Source: Gammaproteobacteria bacterium
Lineage (GTDB): Bacteria; Pseudomonadota; Gammaproteobacteria; JAABTG01
Direction: 5' to 3'
DNA length: 9,028 nucleotides
Assembly (NCBI GenBank): GCA_030066245.1
Contig: JASJBY010000177.1
Coordinates: 1 to 9,028 of the forward strand
Positions 1-5,759 of this stretch are shown here, piece by piece. Every line of letters starts with the position of its first letter. Position 1 is the stretch's first letter. The notes under the pieces are model-generated. The model saw only the letters and a program-made list of their open reading frames with translations, was not told the origin of the DNA and did no database searches. The translations under genes were made by a program, and so were the position numbers.

Positions 1-88
1 AGAGTAACACGGCGTCCCAAGCACACAAGGAGCGAGGCGCGGCCTTCTAGGCCCTCACCTTCCCTCCGAATCCGTCATCCCGACGCCA

Positions 89-143
89 AACCGATACTTG
101 CCGTTGCGGCAAGGCTCCAAGGCGTTTGCGGCGCATATCGGTT
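89..143. repeat. Nested inverted repeat (composite hairpin)
   Basis: An outer perfect 8-bp arm, AACCGATA at 89-96 with TATCGGTT at 136-143, encloses a second perfect hairpin that abuts it: CTTGCCG at 97-103, loop TTG, CGGCAAG at 107-113. The remaining 114-135 is GC-rich and only weakly self-complementary. The structure ends 146 bases before the mtaD start. It could be a dispersed REP-type palindrome, the end of an upstream transcript, or a structured leader; the sequence does not decide between these. There is no T-run, so a classical intrinsic terminator is unlikely. Confidence 0.55.
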
Positions 144-186
144 GCCGCCCATGCACATCCTGGTTTTCCGCTCCGACGAATTTTCT

Positions 187-214
187 TCCTGACCGCTGCC
201 CGCTGCCCGCTGTG
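187..214 (-). repeat. Short heptad array (four 7-bp units)
   Basis: Read on the minus strand, this is an exact seven-base register: CACAGCG, then GGCAGCG twice, then GTCAGGA. The last unit, GTCAGGA, is the same heptad that closes, in register, the plus-strand array at 1623-1678. That shared end unit links two arrays whose other units differ. It lies 75 bases upstream of the mtaD start codon and has no coding role that I can see. Confidence 0.5.
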
Positions 215-289
215 TCTCGGGCGTTGAGTCCCCCGGACCCGATGGCGCATACTTGGCCGCCTGTGGCGCGACGGCCGAATGTCAGACTG

Positions 290-1633
290 ATGCAGCCGAT
301 TGACACTCTCATCAAGGCCCGCTGGATCATTCCCGTGGAGCCGGACGACGTGGTTTACGACCAGCACGCCGTGGCGGTCCACGAGGGACGTATTCTCGAC
401 GTCCTGCCGGCGACGGAGGCTGAGTCGCGCTTCCAGCCGGCCGTCAGCCACACCCTGTCCGAGCACGCCCTGATACCGGGTCTGGTGAACAGCCACACGC
501 ACGCGGCCATGACCCTGTTCAGAGGACTGGCCGACGATCTGCCGCTCATGGAATGGCTGAACGACCACATCTGGCCGGCCGAACGACGCTGGATCAGCGA
601 CGAGTTCGTGCAGGACGGGGTGCGCCTGGCAGCCGCTGAGATGCTGCGCGGCGGGACTACCTGCTTCAACGATATGTACTTCTTCCCGGACGACACCGGG
701 CGGGCGGCCACGGCCGTCGGCGTGCGGGCGGTGGTGGGGCTGATCGTCATCGACTTCCCCACGGTGTGGGCCCGGGACGCCGACGAGTATCTGATGAAGG
801 GCCTGGACGTGCACGACCAGTTTCGCGCAGACCCGCTGGTGCACACCGCCTTCGCCCCCCATGCCCCATACACCGTGGCCGACGCGCCGCTGGAGCGCAT
901 TGGCGTTCTCGCCGAGGAGCTGGACATTCCCATCCACATGCATGTTCACGAGACCGACGACGAAATCCGGTCCAGTTTGGAGAGCCACGGCAAACGTCCC
1001 CTGGCACGCCTGGACGACATCGGCCTGCTGTCGCCCAGGCTGATGGCCGTGCACATGACCCATGTGGAGGAGGCGGAAATCGCCCGGGTCGCCGACTGCA
1101 ACGCTTCGGTCGTGCATGCGCCGGAGTCCAATCTCAAGCTTGCCAGCGGCTTCTGTCCCGTCAGCCGCTTTCAACAGCTGGGCGTGAACGTGGCGCTCGG
1201 TACCGACGGCGCCGCCAGCAACAACGACCTGGACATGCTGAGCGAGACGCGCACGGCCGCGCTGCTCGGCAAAGCGGTCGCTGGCTCCCCCAGCGCCATA
1301 GCCGCCCACACCAGCCTGCGCATGGCGACCCTGAACGGCGCCCGCGCCCTGGGCATCGACCACATCACCGGCTCCCTGGAAGCGGGCAAGTCGGCGGATA
1401 TGGTCGCGATCGATCTGGGGCAGCTAGAGACCCAGCCCGTCTACCATCCGATCTCCCAGGTGGTCTACGCGGGCAATCGCCGCCAGGTGAGCGACGTCTG
1501 GGTCGCGGGCCGGCATGTCCTCAAAGACCGCGCCCTGGTGACCGTCGACGAGGCCGCTGTCATTGCAAAGGCAAAAGCATGGCGCGAGCGGATCTGGGAA
1601 GCGGATAGGCATGGGGGGGAATGTGATTGGTGA
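290..1633 (+). CDS. mtaD: 5'-methylthioadenosine/S-adenosylhomocysteine deaminase
   Basis: A 447-residue zinc amidohydrolase of the TRZ/ATZ group. It probably deaminates 5'-methylthioadenosine and S-adenosylhomocysteine to the inosine forms in the cytoplasm, clearing by-products of polyamine synthesis, quorum-signal synthesis and methylation. Metal and catalytic residues are visible: HxH at His69/His71 (NSHTH), His218 followed by Glu221 (HVHET), His255 (AVHMTHV) and Asp306 (LGTDGAASNN). Length matches the family (about 440-450). The ATG at 290 is chosen because MQPIDTLIKARWIIPVEP is the usual family N-terminus; in-frame starts at 98 and 242 add unrelated residues. No clear Shine-Dalgarno is seen. 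The last residues (C-D-W) and the TGA stop fall inside a seven-base repeat array. mtaD upstream of ubiG and mupP is a conserved arrangement in Pseudomonas relatives. The family call is firm; substrate preference is inferred. Confidence 0.93.
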   Translation: MQPIDTLIKARWIIPVEPDDVVYDQHAVAVHEGRILDVLPATEAESRFQPAVSHTLSEHALIPGLVNSHTHAAMTLFRGLADDLPLMEWLNDHIWPAERRWISDEFVQDGVRLAAAEMLRGGTTCFNDMYFFPDDTGRAATAVGVRAVVGLIVIDFPTVWARDADEYLMKGLDVHDQFRADPLVHTAFAPHAPYTVADAPLERIGVLAEELDIPIHMHVHETDDEIRSSLESHGKRPLARLDDIGLLSPRLMAVHMTHVEEAEIARVADCNASVVHAPESNLKLASGFCPVSRFQQLGVNVALGTDGAASNNDLDMLSETRTAALLGKAVAGSPSAIAAHTSLRMATLNGARALGIDHITGSLEAGKSADMVAIDLGQLETQPVYHPISQVVYAGNRRQVSDVWVAGRHVLKDRALVTVDEAAVIAKAKAWRERIWEADRHGGECDW

Positions 1634-1678
1634 ATAGTGAGCAGTGAATAGTGATTGGTGATTGGTGATTGGTCAGGA
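1623..1678 (+). repeat. Heptad repeat array, left arm
   Basis: Eight units of seven bases in exact register. The first seven fit GTGANNN (variants ending TTG, ATA or GCA; the last three are identical GTGATTG). The eighth is GTCAGGA. The array overlaps the last codons of mtaD and supplies its stop codon within unit two. It is roughly the inverted complement of the array at 1894-1949, so a transcript through both could fold into a long imperfect stem. Seven-base tandem repeats are known in intergenic DNA of other bacteria (the cyanobacterial STRR class is one); whether this family is related is not known to me. Confidence 0.8.
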
Positions 1679-1997
1679 GTCTAGCGAAGCGAGATGGGAG
1701 AGCTGAGTACGGAGCGCAGCTCCGGGTGGAAACGGCCTCGGTTGTATCAGAGTCGGGCGCACTCTGGCGATCTCCGGCAAATTGAACCGTTGTTCTCGAT
1801 TTCGTTAGCTGTGCTGAGCGCGAATTTGGCTATCATTTCCGCTTGACTTGCGCACGGGCCAAGTCACACTTTGCTTCCCGCGCCTCCTTTTCCGATTCAC
1901 GAATCACGAGTCACGCTTCACGAATCACTACTCACTATTCCCTATTCACCACGTCCTCGTCGATAATCCCCCTCTCAATCCCAAGTCCTATCTGCCC
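1634..1997. other. mtaD-ubiG spacer with inverted heptad arrays and hairpins
   Basis: This 364-base spacer has no gene. Its edges are the two opposed seven-base arrays. Between them lie a hairpin at 1710-1724 (CGGAGC, loop GCA, GCTCCG) and another at 1748-1766 (CAGAGT, seven-base loop, ACTCTG), then a relatively AT-rich stretch (about 1775-1840). A TATCAT at 1831-1836 resembles a -10 box but lacks a matching -35 at normal spacing, so no promoter is called. The ubiG frame is open through part of this region only by chance. ubiG may need its own promoter here, since the gap from mtaD is large. Confidence 0.6.
1894..1949 (-). repeat. Heptad repeat array, right arm (inverted)
   Basis: Eight seven-base units in exact register; on the plus strand seven fit NNNTCAC and one is TATTCCC. 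Read on the minus strand they are GTGANNN units, the same class as the array at 1623-1678. The outer ends of the two arms match as GGTGAATAG at 1629-1637 against CTATTCACC at 1942-1950. The array ends 48 bases before the ubiG start codon, so it would lie in the ubiG leader. Confidence 0.8.
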
Positions 1998-2720
1998 ATG
2001 CCCGAAGCCACCGACAACATCGATCCCCAGGAGCTGGCGAAGTTCGAGGAGCTGGCGCATCGCTGGTGGGATCCGGAGAGCGAGTTCAAGCCGCTGCACA
2101 ACATCAACCCCCTGCGCCTCGACTACATCGACCGGCGGGCCCGGCTGGCGGGCAAGCGGGTGGTGGACGTGGGCTGCGGCGGGGGCATACTGAGCGAGAG
2201 CATGGCCGAGCGGGGTGCCGAGGTCGTGGGCATCGACATGGGCGAAGCGCCGCTGGGGGTGGCCCGTCTGCACACCCTGGAGTCGGGCGTGAAGATTGAC
2301 TATCGGCGCATGACGGCGGAAGCGTTGGCCGAGGAGGAGCCGGCGTCCTTCGACGTGGTCACTTGCATGGAGCTCCTGGAGCACGTGCCCGATCCAAGCT
2401 CCACCGTCGCCGCCTGCGCCCGGCTCGCCAAGCCCGGCGGCCATGCCTTCTTCTCCACCATCAATCGCAATCCCAAGTCTTATCTGCTCGCCATCATCGG
2501 GGCCGAATACGTACTCGGGCTGCTGCCCAAAGGGACCCACGATTACGCCAAGTTCATCCGCCCGGCAGAGCTGGGGCGGTGGCTGCGGGACGCGGATCTG
2601 GCCCTGGGTGATCTCACCGGCATGACCTACAACCCACTGACTCGCCAATACAAGCTCGGTCGGGACGTGGACGTCAACTACCTGGCACATGCGCGGCGTC
2701 CGCAGGATGCCGACACCTGA
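1998..2720 (+). CDS. ubiG: Ubiquinone biosynthesis O-methyltransferase UbiG
   Basis: A 240-residue class I SAM-dependent methyltransferase that performs both O-methylations in ubiquinone synthesis (on the polyprenyl-catechol and demethylubiquinol intermediates), peripheral to the inner membrane. The family-typical N-terminus KFEELAHRWWD runs at about 15-25, followed by EFKPLHNINP. SAM motif I, VVDVGCGGGILSE, is at 55-67, the acidic residue after strand two is Asp80, and MELLEHV (Glu125, Glu128, His129) is the conserved metal/active-site segment. The hydrophobic stretch around 156-190 corresponds to the membrane-contacting insertion known in E. coli UbiG. Length matches the family. The start at 1998 is set by alignment to UbiG N-termini; no Shine-Dalgarno precedes it, which is unusual. 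The next gene follows after 29 bases, so the two are probably co-transcribed. Confidence 0.95.
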   Translation: MPEATDNIDPQELAKFEELAHRWWDPESEFKPLHNINPLRLDYIDRRARLAGKRVVDVGCGGGILSESMAERGAEVVGIDMGEAPLGVARLHTLESGVKIDYRRMTAEALAEEEPASFDVVTCMELLEHVPDPSSTVAACARLAKPGGHAFFSTINRNPKSYLLAIIGAEYVLGLLPKGTHDYAKFIRPAELGRWLRDADLALGDLTGMTYNPLTRQYKLGRDVDVNYLAHARRPQDADT

Positions 2721-2725
2721 CCCCG

Positions 2726-2739
2726 GTCGGCAAGCCGAC
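2726..2739. other. Small hairpin between ubiG and mupP
   Basis: GTCGGC and GCCGAC form a near-continuous palindrome (practical stem of five pairs with a CAAG loop) in the 29-base gap, just upstream of the mupP start. No T-run follows, so termination is unlikely. It may affect translation of mupP or be incidental. Confidence 0.35.
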
Positions 2740-2749
2740 TGACCGTCCC

Positions 2750-3436
2750 ATGCAGGCTTCTTCGCCCGTACGCACGGTGCTCTTCGACCTTGACGGGACC
2801 CTGCTGGACACGGCGCCGGATCTGGCGTACGCCCTCAACCGCGTGCTCCATGAGGAAGGACGCGGTCCGTTGTCGTTAGAGCAGATACGCCCCAAAGTCT
2901 CCCACGGTGCCCGCGCCCTGGTACGGCTGGGCTTCGACCTGGGACCGGAAGACCCAGACTACGGGCCCCTGCGCCAACGACTGCTGGACGTTTACCGCGC
3001 CAACCTGGCATGCCACACCCGGCTGTTTCCCGGCATGGAGACAGTGCTCAGCGCCATCGAACAACGGGGCCTGAGCTGGGGCGTAGTCACCAACAAGCCG
3101 GCCTGGCTCACCGATCCGCTGATGGACTCGCTGGGCCTGGCCGTGCGGGCCGCCTGTGTCGTCAGCGGCGACACCACCGGCAACAGCAAGCCCCACCCGG
3201 AGCCGATGCTCCACGCCTGTCAGCGCACAGGCAGCCGACCTGCGGAAGCCCTCTACGTGGGCGATGCTCCCCGGGACATCCAGGCCGGACGCAACGCCGG
3301 CGTATGCACCCTGGTCGCCCTGTTCGGCTACCTGGAGCCCGACGACCGCCCCGAGAGCTGGGGCGCGGACGGCAGCATCGAACGCCCGGAAGAGCTGCTG
3401 GAATGGCTACCGCCGGCTCGGCCGGCGACATCATGA
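2750..3436 (+). CDS. mupP: HAD phosphatase, probable MurNAc 6-phosphate phosphatase MupP (Gph-like)
   Basis: A 228-residue HAD-superfamily phosphatase. The four motifs are intact: nucleophile Asp13 and Asp15 in FDLDGTLLDT, Thr114 in VVTNKP, Lys147 in SKPHPEP, and Asp172/Asp176 in YVGDAPRDIQAG. Such proteins are often labelled phosphoglycolate phosphatase. Two things favour MupP, which removes phosphate from N-acetylmuramic acid 6-phosphate in peptidoglycan recycling: the position directly after mtaD and ubiG, as for PA3172 of P. aeruginosa, and the VGDxxRDIxAGR form of motif IV, which I recall as typical of MupP. A role as Gph, clearing 2-phosphoglycolate, cannot be excluded, especially if the host fixes CO2. 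The ATG at 2750 gives the normal N-terminus just before the first motif. The stop overlaps the hpnC start (ATGA, 3433-3436), implying translational coupling. Confidence 0.82.
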   Translation: MQASSPVRTVLFDLDGTLLDTAPDLAYALNRVLHEEGRGPLSLEQIRPKVSHGARALVRLGFDLGPEDPDYGPLRQRLLDVYRANLACHTRLFPGMETVLSAIEQRGLSWGVVTNKPAWLTDPLMDSLGLAVRAACVVSGDTTGNSKPHPEPMLHACQRTGSRPAEALYVGDAPRDIQAGRNAGVCTLVALFGYLEPDDRPESWGADGSIERPEELLEWLPPARPATS

Positions 3437-4311
3437 GCAGCGAGCTGGACGCCGCTTATCGGCACTGTCGGCAGCTCGCCCGCAGCCACTACGAGAATTT
3501 CCCCGTGGCTTCCCTGCTGCTGCCGCGCGCCGTGCGAGCACCAGTGGCCGTCATCTATGCTTTCGCCCGCACCGCCGACGACTTCGCGGACGAAGGCAAC
3601 CTGCCGCCCGAGGAGCGCCTGGCCCGACTGGAGTCCTTCGGGCAGGGCCTCGACGCTGCCCTCTCGGGCAGGCCGGCGGGAGATCCCGTGCTGCTCGCGA
3701 CCGCCGACATCATTCGCCGACACCGCCTTGCGACAACGCTCTTCCACGATCTGCTCACGGCCTTTCGCATGGACGTGACCAAGCACCGCTACGCCGACTT
3801 TGCCGAGGTCCTGGGCTACTGCCGCTACTCCGCGAATCCCGTCGGACGACTAATCCTCCGTCTTACCGCGCGGGCAAGCTCAGAGAACCTGAGCAGCTCC
3901 GACGCCGTCTGCAGTGGCCTGCAGCTTGTGAACTTCCTGCAGGATCTGTCGCAGGACTACCGGGAGAACGGCCGTATTTACCTGCCCGAGGACGAGATGA
4001 GGCGCTTCGGCGTGAACGAAAGCCATATCCGCGACAGGCGCACCGACGCGGCCATGCGCGGCCTGTTCCGGCACCAGGTGCAGCGGGCGCGAGAGCTCCT
4101 GGCGACGGGCGCGCCCCTGGGTGCGCGGCTGCCAGGTCGGCTGGGACTGGAGATCCGCGCCATCATCGCCGGCGGCCTGCAGACGGCCGACAAGCTCGCG
4201 GCCCTGGACGAAGACGTGTTCGCGCGTCCACGCCTGTCGACTGCAGACCGACTGGGCCTCCTGTGGCACGCCTGGCGAAGGCCACCTTACCCGAGCCCGA
4301 CCGGCGCCTAG
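3433..4311 (+). CDS. hpnC: Hydroxysqualene synthase HpnC
   Basis: A 292-residue trans-isoprenyl diphosphate synthase of the squalene/phytoene synthase family. In the three-step bacterial squalene route, HpnC converts presqualene diphosphate to hydroxysqualene. Both Mg-diphosphate motifs are present: DDFAD at 49-53, and NFLQDLSQDYRENGRIYLP with Asp171 and Asp175. The opening SHYENFPVASLLLP is characteristic of HpnC and separates it from HpnD. The start is the ATG overlapping the mupP stop; the upstream open frame is not HpnC-like. The stop (TAG) lies in a short stem (CCGGC 4301-4305, GCCGG 4312-4316) and is the first codon of the repeat R1. Its usual partner hpnD lies 569 bases downstream instead of being adjacent. 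Confidence 0.93.
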   Translation: MSSELDAAYRHCRQLARSHYENFPVASLLLPRAVRAPVAVIYAFARTADDFADEGNLPPEERLARLESFGQGLDAALSGRPAGDPVLLATADIIRRHRLATTLFHDLLTAFRMDVTKHRYADFAEVLGYCRYSANPVGRLILRLTARASSENLSSSDAVCSGLQLVNFLQDLSQDYRENGRIYLPEDEMRRFGVNESHIRDRRTDAAMRGLFRHQVQRARELLATGAPLGARLPGRLGLEIRAIIAGGLQTADKLAALDEDVFARPRLSTADRLGLLWHAWRRPPYPSPTGA

Positions 4312-4387
4312 GCCGGATTTCTCACCAGGCGAGCCTCGGAGCGCAAGTTATGTTGGCAAACTCAACACATTGGCTTCATCAAGCCGA
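4309..4387 (+). repeat. 79-base dispersed repeat, copy R1
   Basis: Aligns without gaps to 8950-9028, offset 4641, at about 85% identity by eye (12 differences in 79 bases). The best blocks are CGGATTTCTCACCAGGCG and GGCAAACTCAACACATTGG. Most differences are transitions. It starts at the hpnC stop codon and contains two small hairpins: CCAGG/CCTCGG with a CGAG loop (4325-4339), and TTGGCTT/AAGCCGA with a CATC loop (4370-4387). No transposase gene or inverted partner lies nearby. It could be the terminal part of an insertion sequence or MITE, or a dispersed intergenic element; its full extent is unknown because copy two is cut by the window end. Confidence 0.8.
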
Positions 4388-4880
4388 TCTTCGTTGTAAA
4401 CGAGCCACCTATTCGGTTCTTGGCCCTATCTGGCTTTGCATCTTGACCCATCCCCCGCGTATGGACCCATCCCGGTTCGCAGGATCTTTTCGCTGATGGC
4501 AGGGTCGTCAGACCCGGCGGCGGTCGAGGGACGGCCGCCCCGAGCGCCAGGACAGGGGAGAGCAGGACAAAGACCGATGTCCTGTGAACATCGGTCCCTG
4601 TGAGCGGGCATGCCCGGGAAGGCATGCCCTGGCCCTTCAAGCGGAGCAGGAAGGCGCAGCGACGAAGGTTCTGTCGCGAGGCCCCCGGGTGTGCAATAAA
4701 ACAGGCCGCAACTCGGAGCCGGGAGCGGATCCCGCCGGAACCCTCACCAGACATACTCGACGTAATTCCGTGCCTCTACCGCAGGGTTTTGGGAAACCCG
4801 GATGCGCTGCTCACCGTTCCACACCGGACGGCACATCGCAAAGCAGTGTAGGATCTGCATATCATGAAAAGCCGCCCCCC
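4312..4880. other. 569-base structured noncoding gap between hpnC and hpnD
   Basis: No gene with recognisable homology lies here; the hpnD frame stays open back to 4584, but those residues are not HpnD-like. In order it holds: R1 (to 4387); an AT-richer stretch (about 4388-4445); a ten-base direct repeat GACCCATCCC at 4445-4454 and 4464-4473; small stems at 4502-4515 (GGGTC/GACCC) and 4516-4539 (GGCGGC/GCCGCC); two strong hairpins at 4572-4629; and a stem at 4780-4806 (GGGTTT/AAACCC, extended by CGCA/TGCG). No convincing promoter was found, although hpnD needs either one here or read-through from hpnC. The clustering suggests inserted or decayed mobile DNA, or a structured RNA leader; the sequence does not decide. 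Confidence 0.6.
4572..4629. other. Tandem perfect hairpins
   Basis: Hairpin one is GACCGATGT (4572-4580), a 7-base loop, and ACATCGGTC (4588-4596). Hairpin two, nine bases later, is GGGCATGCC (4606-4614), loop CGGGAA, and GGCATGCCC (4621-4629). Both stems are perfect 9-mers. Just upstream, CAGGACA (4563-4569) can pair with TGTCCTG (4578-4584), which would disrupt hairpin one, so two folds are mutually exclusive. No T-run follows either stem. This could be a riboregulatory leader of hpnD, a BIME-like repeat or a small RNA. Confidence 0.6.
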
Positions 4881-4884
4881 ATGA
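4864..4884 (+). CDS. Possible six-codon leader ORF overlapping the hpnD start
   Basis: An ATG at 4864 opens the peptide MKSRPP and stops at TGA 4882-4884, overlapping the hpnD ATG at 4881 as ATGA. An AGGA at 4850-4853 lies ten bases before it, better placed than anything ahead of hpnD itself, which is preceded by a C-run. It could serve to load ribosomes for hpnD by coupling. There is no evidence beyond the geometry, and it may be chance. Confidence 0.25.
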   Translation: MKSRPP

Positions 4885-5747
4885 CTCCCGCCGCCTACTG
4901 CCAGGACAAGGCCGCCCGCAGCGGCTCCAGCTTCTACTACAGCTTTCTGTTCCTCTCCCCGGAGCAGCGGCGCGCCATCACCGCCCTGTACGCTTTCTGC
5001 CGCGAGGTGGACGACGTCGTGGACGAATGCAGCGACGCCGGCCTGGCTCGCACCAAGCTGCACTGGTGGCGCCAGGAGGTGGCGCGGGTCTTCGAAGCCA
5101 GTCCGGAGCATCCGGTGGGCAAGGAGCTGCGGGAGGCACTGCATCGTTATCCGCTGGCTCGGGAGCACTTCGAAGACATCATCGACGGTATGGAGATGGA
5201 CCTGGACCAGAGCACATACGCCACGTTCAAGGATCTCTCTCTTTACTGCCACCGGGTCGCCGGCGTGGTGGGGCTGATGGCCGCCGAGATCTTCGGCTAC
5301 GCCAACCGCCACACCCAGAAGTATGCTCACAGCCTCGGCATGGCCTTCCAGCTGACCAACATTCTGCGCGATGTGCGGGAGGATGCGGGCCGAGGTCGCG
5401 TCTATCTACCCCAGGACGAGCTGGAGCGCTTCCAGGTCAGCGCCAGCGCCTTGAACGGCCCGAACGACACGGACCTGACGCGGGCCCTGTTCGCCCATCA
5501 GGCCGAACGCGCCCGGGCATATTACGCGCGTGCCCTGTCCCTGCTGCCGGACGAGGACCGCTACCGGCAGCGCACCGGCCTCATCATGGCGGCCATCTAC
5601 CAGAGCACCCTGGCGGAGATCGAGAAGGACGGCTATCGGATCCTGGAGCACCGCGTCGTGCTCACACCCCTGCGCAAGCTCTGGATCGCCTGGTCCACCG
5701 CCCTGCGGGAGCACAGACGCCGCCCGACACGCCGACGCGCGGCGTAG
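4881..5747 (+). CDS. hpnD: Presqualene diphosphate synthase HpnD
   Basis: A 288-residue member of the squalene/phytoene synthase family. HpnD condenses two farnesyl diphosphates to presqualene diphosphate, the substrate of HpnC, at the cytoplasmic side of the membrane. The N-terminal signature YCQDKAARSGSSFYYSFLFL is typical of HpnD. Diphosphate-Mg motifs are DDVVDE at 44-49 and NILRDVREDAGRGRVYLP with Asp164 and Asp168. HWWRQE (61-66) is also conserved. The start at 4881 gives the normal N-terminus; the frame remains open 99 codons upstream but unlike the family. There is no good Shine-Dalgarno at this ATG (see the leader ORF). The C-terminus ends in an Arg-rich tail (HRRRPTRRRAA), possibly contacting membrane phospholipids. 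hpnE follows after 12 bases. A phytoene synthase is a less likely alternative given the neighbours. Confidence 0.94.
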   Translation: MTPAAYCQDKAARSGSSFYYSFLFLSPEQRRAITALYAFCREVDDVVDECSDAGLARTKLHWWRQEVARVFEASPEHPVGKELREALHRYPLAREHFEDIIDGMEMDLDQSTYATFKDLSLYCHRVAGVVGLMAAEIFGYANRHTQKYAHSLGMAFQLTNILRDVREDAGRGRVYLPQDELERFQVSASALNGPNDTDLTRALFAHQAERARAYYARALSLLPDEDRYRQRTGLIMAAIYQSTLAEIEKDGYRILEHRVVLTPLRKLWIAWSTALREHRRRPTRRRAA

Positions 5748-5759
5748 CGGGCCTGACGG

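Larger units (their letters stand above)
1..289. other. Upstream noncoding, repeat-bearing region
   Basis: No gene is recognised here. The mtaD frame is open upstream to about position 98, but that extension does not resemble the protein family, and the reverse-strand frame open here is antisense to mtaD. What can be seen is structure: a small hairpin at 41-53 (GGCCT, loop TCT, AGGCC), a larger nested inverted repeat at 89-143, and a short seven-base array at 187-214. The stretch around 71-90 (TCATCCCGACGCC) is reminiscent of dispersed palindromic repeats of proteobacteria; this is an impression only. I found no convincing sigma-70 promoter pair and no S-adenosylhomocysteine riboswitch consensus ahead of mtaD. 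Confidence 0.6.

Noticed and set aside
98..289. N-terminal extension of mtaD (starts at 98 or 242)
   Set aside because: The extra residues do not resemble the family, cross a seven-base repeat array, and no ribosome site supports them.
1..289. SAH riboswitch ahead of mtaD
   Set aside because: AGGAGCGAGGCGC at about 29-41 is faintly reminiscent of the conserved core, but the following consensus and closing helix are absent.
47..1363. Long minus-strand open frame (438 codons) opposite mtaD
   Set aside because: It is antisense to a clear amidohydrolase with intact catalytic residues; in GC-rich DNA such shadows are expected, and its translation is low-complexity (His/Gly/Arg/Val-rich) with no recognisable domain.
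1782..1871. Sigma-70 promoter for ubiG
   Set aside because: TTGAAC (1782), TATCAT (1831) and TTGACT (1843) are suggestive hexamers, but none pairs with a partner at 16-18 bases.
1623..1949. CRISPR array
   Set aside because: Units are seven bases with no spacers and no cas genes; it is a tandem heptad repeat.
1848..1997. N-terminal extension of ubiG
   Set aside because: It would translate the inverted heptad array; UbiG proteins normally begin close to the 1998 start.
4301..4323. Intrinsic terminator at the end of hpnC
   Set aside because: The CCGGC/GCCGG stem is only five pairs and is followed by ATTTCTC, too weak to call.
4584..4880. N-terminal extension of hpnD of 99 codons
   Set aside because: It covers the hairpin region, has no similarity to HpnD, and the 4881 start gives a standard HpnD N-terminus.
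4312..4880. Transposase remnant in the hpnC-hpnD gap
   Set aside because: No frame shows transposase motifs and no inverted copy of the R1 end was found; only the short repeat is supported.
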